A model generated the notes under the pieces. It was not told the origin of the DNA. It ran no database searches and was given only the letters and a program-made list of their open reading frames with translations. Position numbers and translations under genes: made by a program. 10,952 nt of DNA from assembly GCA_025997155.1 (NCBI GenBank), contig BNUF01000077.1, positions 1 to 10,952 on the forward strand, written 5' to 3'. Source of the DNA: Clostridia bacterium (GTDB lineage: Bacteria > Bacillota > Clostridia > Lachnospirales > WQUN01). Numbering within the stretch: position 1 is the first letter of the stretch; each line of letters begins with the position of its first letter. Positions 6,292 to 10,952 of this stretch are shown in pieces.

Positions 6292-7286
6292 TAATCCTCG
6301 GTATCGAAACCTCTTGTGACGAAACGGCGGCGGCAGTCTTGCGGGACGGACGCGTCGTCCTTTCGGACGTGATATATTCGCAAATTGATATACACAAGGA
6401 ATACGGCGGGGTCGTGCCTGAAATCGCGTCGCGCAACCACCTTGACAAAATAAGCCCGTGCGTTGACGAAGCTCTGGCTCTGGCGGGGGTCGGGTTTTCC
6501 GATTTGGACGCAATCGGGGTGACATACGGCGCGGGGCTTGTGGGCGCGCTGCTTGTGGGCGTTTGCTACGCGAAGGGGCTGTCGCTCGCGTTGGAGCGTC
6601 CGCTTATCGCCGTGAACCATATTCAGGGGCATATATGTTCTAATTATGTATGCCACGAAGAGCTTGAGCCGCCGTTTTTGTGTCTTGTCGCGTCGGGCGG
6701 GCATACCACTTTGGCTATTGTGAAATCCTACACGGAGTATGAAATTATCGGGCAGACGGTGGACGACGCGGCGGGGGAGGCGTATGATAAAGTGGCGCGG
6801 ACGCTGGGGCTTTCGTACCCCGGCGGGCCGATTGTGGATAAATTGGCGCAGACGGGTACGGCGTCGATTGCGTTCCCCCGCGCCTTTATGGGCGATGACA
6901 ATTTTAATTTCAGTTTCAGCGGGCTTAAATCCGCCGTGCTTAACTATGTCAATAAACAAAAGGCACGGGGGGGTTGCGTAAACGTGCCTGACGTCTGCGC
7001 GTCCTTTCAGGAGGCGGTGTCGGACGTTCTTTGCAAAAAGACGATTTCCGCCGCCAAAAAATACGGGATTAAGAAAATCGCGGCGGCGGGCGGAGCTAGC
7101 GCAAATTCTTTGCTTCGGGCGGAGCTAGCTTTTTTGTGCGAAGATAACGGGTTTGAGCTCTACCTCCCGTCTTTGCGGCTTTGCACCGATAACGCCGTGA
7201 TGATTGCGGCAAGGGCATATTTTGATTTTCGCGCTAATAAATATAGTGATATGTCGCTTAACGCCGTCCCTAACCTGCGGTTATAG
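6288..7286 (+). CDS. tsaD: tRNA N6-adenosine threonylcarbamoyltransferase TsaD
   Basis: The 332-residue product is a full-length TsaD (Gcp/YgjD/Kae1) of the ASKHA fold. It transfers the threonylcarbamoyl group from TC-AMP to A37 of ANN-decoding tRNAs in the cytoplasm, working with TsaB and TsaE in bacteria. Neither partner is in this window. Visible marks in order: ILGIETSCDETAAA (3-16), the VVPEIASRNH stretch (42-51), metal ligands H111 and H115 in NHIQGH, VASGGHTTL (134-142), DDAAGEAYDKVAR (159-171), YPGGP (177-181), FSFSGLKSAV (208-217), AAGGASANSLLR (266-277) and the final ligand D301 in CTDNAVMIA. No key residue is missing. It starts inside the stop codon of the membrane-anchored protein gene and is followed after 21 nt by a cation exporter gene, an unremarkable operon position. 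Confidence 0.97.
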   Translation: MIILGIETSCDETAAAVLRDGRVVLSDVIYSQIDIHKEYGGVVPEIASRNHLDKISPCVDEALALAGVGFSDLDAIGVTYGAGLVGALLVGVCYAKGLSLALERPLIAVNHIQGHICSNYVCHEELEPPFLCLVASGGHTTLAIVKSYTEYEIIGQTVDDAAGEAYDKVARTLGLSYPGGPIVDKLAQTGTASIAFPRAFMGDDNFNFSFSGLKSAVLNYVNKQKARGGCVNVPDVCASFQEAVSDVLCKKTISAAKKYGIKKIAAAGGASANSLLRAELAFLCEDNGFELYLPSLRLCTDNAVMIAARAYFDFRANKYSDMSLNAVPNLRL

Positions 7287-7307
7287 TTAATTTCGGAGTG
7301 GTTTATC

Positions 7308-8207
7308 TTGTCGAATAATATAAAGATTAATTTTAAAAAAGACGGAAATTTGGCGGTAAGAGTGTCCCTCGTGACGATTGGCGGCAATATACTCCTTACG
7401 GTCGCCAAGCTCATTGTCGGGGTTATATCCCATTCCTCCGCCGTTATTTCCGACGCGGTACATTCAGCTTCAGACGTTTTCAGCACGATTATCGTAATTA
7501 TAGGTATAAAAATGGCGGCGAAATCGGCGGACAAGGAACATCAGTACGGACACGAGAGATTCGAGTGTATCGCGGCGGTGGTTTTGGCGGTGGTACTCTG
7601 CGTCACGGGAATCGGGATAGGTTATTCGGGAGCTAGGTCTATACTTTTCGAGGATTTCCAAAATAATCCTATTAAGAATGTTTGGCTTGCCATTGGAGTG
7701 TCAATAATTTCCATAATCGGAAAAGAATGTATGTGTCGCTACACGCTGCGCGCCGCGAAAAAACTCTCCTCCTCCGCGCTAAAGGCGGACGCGTGGCATC
7801 ACCGTTCGGACGCGCTCTCCTCTGTCGCGAGTTTCCTCGGCGTTTTGGGCGCGGTAAACGGTATGTACCTGCTCGACCCTCTTGCCAGTATCGTTATATG
7901 CTGTTTTGTCGTCAAGGCGGCATACGATATTTTTATCGACTCAATCGACAAACTCACGGATAAATCCTGTGACGACGCGACGCTGAAAGAAATCTTAGAG
8001 CTCGTCTCAAAACAGGAAAACGTGATTGGAGTCGACCTCTTGCAAACTCGGGTTTTCGCCAACAAAATATATGTGGATATCGAGATTTCGGCGGACGGAA
8101 ACAAGTCGCTTTTTGAATCCCACGCCGTCGCGGAGAAAATCCACGAACTTGTGGAGAAAAATTTCAATAATGTAAAACATTGTATGGTTCACGTGAATCC
8201 AAAGTAG
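7308..8207 (+). CDS. Cation diffusion facilitator (CDF) family metal exporter
   Basis: The 299-residue product has the CDF layout: six membrane helices in the first 210 residues and a cytoplasmic ferredoxin-like domain (about 215-299). These proteins export divalent metals such as Zn, Mn, Fe or Co in exchange for protons. The transport site is formed by H52 and D56 in SDAVHSASD (48-56, helix 2) and H164 and D168 in HHRSD (helix 5), an HD-HD set. By comparison with YiiP (DD-HD), such a set is common in zinc transporters, though substrate cannot be fixed from this. In the cytoplasmic domain H295 (VHVNP) is kept, but the histidines that line the binuclear site of YiiP are not evident, so dimer regulation may differ. 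The start is TTG 7308, with GGAGTG at 7295-7300, 7 nt upstream. The next gene starts 8 nt after the stop. Confidence 0.92.
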   Translation: MSNNIKINFKKDGNLAVRVSLVTIGGNILLTVAKLIVGVISHSSAVISDAVHSASDVFSTIIVIIGIKMAAKSADKEHQYGHERFECIAAVVLAVVLCVTGIGIGYSGARSILFEDFQNNPIKNVWLAIGVSIISIIGKECMCRYTLRAAKKLSSSALKADAWHHRSDALSSVASFLGVLGAVNGMYLLDPLASIVICCFVVKAAYDIFIDSIDKLTDKSCDDATLKEILELVSKQENVIGVDLLQTRVFANKIYVDIEISADGNKSLFESHAVAEKIHELVEKNFNNVKHCMVHVNPK

Positions 8208-8215
8208 GCGATATA

Positions 8216-8887
8216 ATGGACTTGATTTTGCTGACGCCCGTTTTCGGCGCGGTTATCGGATATTTTACAAATTGGCTGGCGATTAAGATGCTGTTTCGCC
8301 CCCATAAGGAAATTCGGGTTTGCGGGGTGAGACTGCCGTTCACGCCGGGGATTATCCCGAAAGAACGGCACAGGCTCGCGGATAAAGTCGCCGACGTCGT
8401 CGCCACGCGCCTTCTCTCGCCTGAAACATTGGCGAAGGCAATCTCGGCGGACGGCAAAAACGCCCGAATTTTGGCGGACAGGCTTCTTGAATATTTTGCG
8501 GAACACACGGACGAAACGCGGCTTGTTGAAGGAAAAATTAAAAACGCGCTGTCTGTTCTTATTGATAAGCATATCGGGAAATTGGCGGGGGCGTTTGTAA
8601 ATAAGGACAAGATTTACGAAAATCTTAAAACGTCGCTGATTGAATATTCCGAGGAAAACCGCGAATTTTTGATTTCAAAGCTCAATGAGTTTCTGGAACG
8701 CGGAGGGGTGGAAATCGCGCAAACAATCAATGTGGCGGAGATTACTAAGAGTCAGATTAATGATATGTCGCTTGAAAAATCGGAAGAAATCATATTGTCG
8801 GTGACAAAAAGGGAGTTGTCGGCGATTACGTGGTTCGGCGCGTTGCTTGGGTTTGTGATAGGGTTAGTTCCTTTGTTTTTGGGGTAG
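8216..8887 (+). CDS. DUF445 family membrane protein, short form
   Basis: The 223-residue product starts with the DUF445 signature: a hydrophobic N-terminus holding GYFTNWLAIKMLFRP (15-29), then PFTPGIIPKERHRLA (41-55). It ends with the matching family C-terminus, ELSAITWFGALLGFVIGLVP (200-219), a second membrane helix. The middle (about 55-195) is charged and mostly helical. B. subtilis YheB and its relatives are much longer (about 370 residues), so this is a contracted form that keeps both ends. The molecular function of the family is unknown. ATG 8216 is chosen over an in-frame ATG at 8180, which lies inside the CDF gene and would add 12 unlike residues; AGTAGG just upstream can serve as ribosome binding site. 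Gaps are 8 nt to the CDF gene and 9 nt to the carboxypeptidase gene, so all three are probably co-transcribed. Confidence 0.88.
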   Translation: MDLILLTPVFGAVIGYFTNWLAIKMLFRPHKEIRVCGVRLPFTPGIIPKERHRLADKVADVVATRLLSPETLAKAISADGKNARILADRLLEYFAEHTDETRLVEGKIKNALSVLIDKHIGKLAGAFVNKDKIYENLKTSLIEYSEENREFLISKLNEFLERGGVEIAQTINVAEITKSQINDMSLEKSEEIILSVTKRELSAITWFGALLGFVIGLVPLFLG

Positions 8888-8896
8888 GTGTCTTTT

Positions 8897-10171
8897 GTGA
8901 TTAGGAAGTTGTTATGTACCTTGATATTGTGTACAATCTGCGCCGTGTCCGTTTTCGCGCAGGAACCGGAGGTCAAGTCGCCCTCCGTGATACTGATAGA
9001 CGCGAAAACGGGCATACCTATATATGAGAAGAACGCAACGGAACGGCTCTATCCCGCAAGTATCACAAAACTTATGACAATGCTGCTGATTATGGAATAT
9101 ATTGACAAAAACCCGAACGCGCTTGACGAACGCGTGTATTTTTCGGATTACGCCGTGAACTCGCTTCCGTGGGATTCAAGCGGAATCGGAATGATAGAGG
9201 GGGAGAGCCTGACGCTTGAGCAGACGATTTACGCTGTTTTGCTCGCCTCCGCGAACGAAGCGTCAAACGCCGCCGCCGAACACATTGCGGGGAGCGTCCC
9301 CGCCTTTGTCGATAAGATGAACGAAAAGGTGCTAGAACTCGGCTGTGTGAATACGCGTTTTGCTAACCCGCACGGGCTTGAGGACGACGGGCATTACACC
9401 TGCGCGTATGATATGTCGCTGATTATGCGCGAGTGCGTTACGCACAAGGATTTTGAGAAGTATATATCGACGGCGAAATATGAAATTCCCCCGACGGAAA
9501 TTGAGACGCAAACGAGGTATATGGTTAATACAAACAAATTGATACAGCCGAACAGCCCGTATTATAACCCGGAAGTCGTCGGGGGCAAAACGGGATACAC
9601 AACGCCCGCGATGCACACTCTCGTCACTTTCTCAAGGCGCGGCGGGCTAAGCCTTATATGCGTGTGTATGCACGCGAACAAAAACGAACCCTACGAGGAC
9701 ACGACCGCGCTCATAAATTACGGGTTTGAGCAGTTTGCGGATATCCGAATTTTTGACAGTACCTTGTTTAACGACGCGGCGAACCTTATTCCCGTTTATG
9801 ACGGCGAAGGGGAGTTTTTGGAAAACGCGGTGCTGGGAGCGGACGGCAATATCACTATGGAATTGCCAAAAGGGGCGGCGGACAGACTCGTTACGCGCTT
9901 GGACGTGCCTGATAAAAGCCAAGCTCCCGTCTCCGCCTTTGAAGTCGTCGGCAAGGCGGATATCTTCTACGACGCGGACAGGGAAATCCCCCTCGGCTCG
10001 GCCGACGTTTTCGCGCGAAATTCCGTTCAAGCCCCCGCGCCGCCAACCGCCCCCGACAAGTCTTTTCTTCTGACGATTCTTAAAGTTTGCGGAACTTTGG
10101 CGGCGGTTTTTGCCGCCGCCCTGACAATCGCCCTGCTGCGTATGAAACGAGGTACTAAAAATGACATATAA
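8897..10171 (+). CDS. D-alanyl-D-alanine carboxypeptidase, DacF/PBP5 family
   Basis: The 424-residue product (counted from GTG 8897) is a low-molecular-weight penicillin-binding protein that trims the terminal D-Ala from peptidoglycan stem peptides outside the membrane. A signal peptide (about 1-21, ending VFA before QEPE) precedes the S11 peptidase domain. Its catalytic motifs are intact: SITK (S55, K58), SAN (118-120) and KTGYT (K231). A beta-rich PBP5-type C-terminal domain (about 280-375) follows. The protein ends in a Pro-rich spacer, a hydrophobic helix (about 390-413) and a basic tail, so it is anchored by a true membrane span and not by the amphipathic helix of E. coli PBP5. GTG 8897 is preferred over GTG 8888 because GGTAGG at 8883-8888 is correctly spaced for it. 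The next gene overlaps by 11 nt. It may be dacF or dacB; the symbol is left open. Confidence 0.93.
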   Translation: MIRKLLCTLILCTICAVSVFAQEPEVKSPSVILIDAKTGIPIYEKNATERLYPASITKLMTMLLIMEYIDKNPNALDERVYFSDYAVNSLPWDSSGIGMIEGESLTLEQTIYAVLLASANEASNAAAEHIAGSVPAFVDKMNEKVLELGCVNTRFANPHGLEDDGHYTCAYDMSLIMRECVTHKDFEKYISTAKYEIPPTEIETQTRYMVNTNKLIQPNSPYYNPEVVGGKTGYTTPAMHTLVTFSRRGGLSLICVCMHANKNEPYEDTTALINYGFEQFADIRIFDSTLFNDAANLIPVYDGEGEFLENAVLGADGNITMELPKGAADRLVTRLDVPDKSQAPVSAFEVVGKADIFYDADREIPLGSADVFARNSVQAPAPPTAPDKSFLLTILKVCGTLAAVFAAALTIALLRMKRGTKNDI

Positions 10172-10802
10172 TATTGCGAATTTTCTTATGAAAATGCTCG
10201 TGCTGCTGTTTTCTCTGTCGGTGCACGAGTGTTCGCACGGGCTTGCGTCCTACCTCCTAGGCGACAAACAGGCAAAAGACGACGGGCGGATTTCGCTCAA
10301 CCCGATTAGGCATATAGATTTGCTCGGTTTTGTCTTTATACTGGTGCTGGGGTTCGGGTGGGCGAAACCTGTAATGATAAACCCGCAAGCGTACAAACGC
10401 CCGAAATTGGGGACGATGATTTCGGCGGCGGCGGGACCTGTCTCAAACTTCGTTCTGGCGTTTTTGTCGCTACTGATTTTTATGGCGTTTAACAGAAGCG
10501 AATACGGAAACGGCGACAGCGTCGCCGTCTATATGATAACCACAATGCTTACATACGGGGTTTTTATGAATCTCGGGCTGGGGCTTTTCAACTTGATTCC
10601 TCTCCCGCCCCTCGACGGATCAAAGGTTTTTTCGGGATTTTTGCCCAACGATAAATACTTCAAGTTCATCGGCACGCAAAACATTATCACCATCATAGCT
10701 CTTGTGCTGATGATTTCGACAAGCGCCGTTTCGTATGTGCTTACCCCCGCGATTAACGGTATGATTGAATATTTTTCTTATATTTGCTCAAAGATATTAT
10801 AA
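10161..10802 (+). CDS. Site-2 protease family (M50) integral membrane metalloprotease, small PDZ-less type
   Basis: The 213-residue product carries the zinc motif HECSH (H22, E23, H26) in its first membrane helix and the third-ligand motif FNLIPLPPLDG (143-153, D152) in a late helix, the defining pair of M50 site-2 proteases. Further helices lie at about 54-70, 87-110 and 174-196. There is no PDZ domain, so it belongs with the compact YwhC-like group found widely in Bacillota, not with RseP/RasP. These proteases cut substrates inside the membrane. The natural substrate of this group is mostly unknown. ATG 10161 follows GAGG at 10149-10152 and overlaps the carboxypeptidase gene by 11 nt, so the two are translationally coupled. 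An anti-sigma factor gene lies 5 kb upstream, but a link is only a guess. It appears to be the last gene of the run before a new promoter. Confidence 0.92.
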   Translation: MTYNIANFLMKMLVLLFSLSVHECSHGLASYLLGDKQAKDDGRISLNPIRHIDLLGFVFILVLGFGWAKPVMINPQAYKRPKLGTMISAAAGPVSNFVLAFLSLLIFMAFNRSEYGNGDSVAVYMITTMLTYGVFMNLGLGLFNLIPLPPLDGSKVFSGFLPNDKYFKFIGTQNIITIIALVLMISTSAVSYVLTPAINGMIEYFSYICSKIL

Positions 10803-10809
10803 TTTACTA

Positions 10810-10838
10810 TTGCGCGGGCGTGTTTTTCACGCTATAAT
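10810..10838 (+). promoter_or_regulatory. Sigma-A-type promoter for the prepilin-like gene
   Basis: TTGCGC (10810-10815) and a perfect TATAAT (10833-10838) are 17 nt apart, the ideal spacing. The -35 box matches consensus only in TTG. Transcription would begin near 10845, leaving a leader of about 25 nt before the gene at 10871. It suggests a separate transcription unit after the long run of tightly packed genes. Confidence 0.6.
10818..10832 (+). promoter_or_regulatory. Perfect inverted repeat filling the promoter spacer (possible operator or small hairpin)
   Basis: GCGTG (10818-10822) and CACGC (10828-10832) are separated by TTTTT and directly abut the -10 box. As RNA this is a 5-bp hairpin 16 nt past the protease stop codon, but no U tract follows, so it would be a poor terminator. 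As DNA it is placed where a regulator would block RNA polymerase. Confidence 0.35.
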
Positions 10839-10870
10839 ATAAATATAAGAAAGGGAATTGGGGGGATATT

Positions 10871-10952
10871 ATGATAAAATCTACTAAAGGCTTTACTCTT
10901 GCGGAACTGATTGCGGCGCTCGTGTGTACGGGATTTATCATCGCGGCGGGAA
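10871..10952 (+). CDS. Type IV prepilin-like protein, N-terminal part (runs off the window)
   Basis: An ATG at 10871, 5 nt after a GGGGGG ribosome binding site (10860-10865), opens a frame that runs to the window edge without a stop (27 residues). The protein begins MIKSTKG followed by FTLAELIAAL: a basic leader ending in Gly, then Phe and a Glu at position +5, and a hydrophobic stretch. This is the prepilin peptidase cleavage and methylation motif of type IV pilins and type II secretion pseudopilins, with cleavage between G7 and F8. The strong promoter upstream marks it as the probable first gene of a new unit, possibly a pilus or secretion cluster that continues beyond the window. Whether it is a major pilin or a minor pseudopilin cannot be told from the N-terminus. 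Confidence 0.85.
   Translation, partial: MIKSTKGFTLAELIAALVCTGFIIAAG

Noticed and set aside
6165..6959. 264-codon open frame on the minus strand
   Set aside because: It lies antisense to tsaD and the preceding gene, both well supported. Its product is Arg/His-rich without recognisable motifs, which is expected of an antisense frame over G+C-biased codons.
7088..7129. 13-bp direct repeat GGGCGGAGCTAGC within tsaD, copies at 7088 and 7117
   Set aside because: The two copies fall in different reading frames and encode unrelated residues in conserved TsaD sequence, so this looks like chance and not a functional element.
7287..7307. Promoter or terminator between tsaD and the CDF gene
   Set aside because: The 21-nt gap holds only a ribosome binding site; no hairpin or promoter boxes were seen.
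10810..10840. Hairpin after the site-2 protease gene as an intrinsic terminator
   Set aside because: The stem is only 5 bp and is followed by TATAATAT instead of a U tract; a role in the overlapping promoter is more likely.

Overview
This window reads as a densely packed chromosomal stretch from a bacterium, most likely of the Clostridia/Bacillota type. That placement is an inference. It rests on the gene content (a Firmicutes-type RNase Z, a DUF445 protein, a DacF-like carboxypeptidase with a C-terminal membrane anchor, a small PDZ-less site-2 protease and an ECF sigma with a zinc-finger anti-sigma), on strong Shine-Dalgarno sequences, and on frequent TTG/GTG starts. Every credible gene lies on the + strand. 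Gaps are a few bases or overlaps, except for about 55 bp before the sigma factor gene and about 68 bp before the last gene. No tRNA, rRNA, insertion sequence or CRISPR array was seen, and no gene-free stretch exceeds 300 bp.

Layout. (1) 1-339: the C-terminal 112 residues of an unidentified protein with a Pro/Glu/Gln/Ser-rich tail. (2) 351-3089: a large exported multidomain cell-wall enzyme that joins a GHL10 (DigH/YddW-like) glycoside hydrolase domain to an N-acetylmuramoyl-L-alanine amidase (Amidase_3). (3) 3094-4014: ribonuclease Z. (4) 4070-5219: an ECF sigma factor and its ZAS-type anti-sigma factor, overlapping by 8 nt and preceded by an ECF-like candidate promoter, followed by an overlapping polytopic membrane protein (5200-5718) and a membrane-anchored protein with an outside domain (5728-6291), both of unknown function. 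(5) 6288-7286: TsaD for tRNA t6A synthesis, starting inside the stop codon of the previous gene. (6) 7308-8207: a cation diffusion facilitator; 8216-8887: a short DUF445 membrane protein; 8897-10171: a DacF/PBP5-type D-Ala-D-Ala carboxypeptidase; 10161-10802: an M50 site-2 protease family protein. (7) 10871-10952: the start of a type IV prepilin-like gene behind a good sigma-A-type promoter, probably the start of a new transcription unit.

Functionally the block mixes RNA housekeeping (RNase Z, TsaD) with envelope functions: peptidoglycan hydrolysis and trimming, metal export, an envelope-sensing ECF module and an intramembrane protease. The most interesting items are the two-enzyme cell-wall hydrolase, whose two activities could act one after the other on the same glycan strand, and the four-gene ECF module with its two uncharacterised membrane proteins. 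These functional links are inferences from domain content and gene order.
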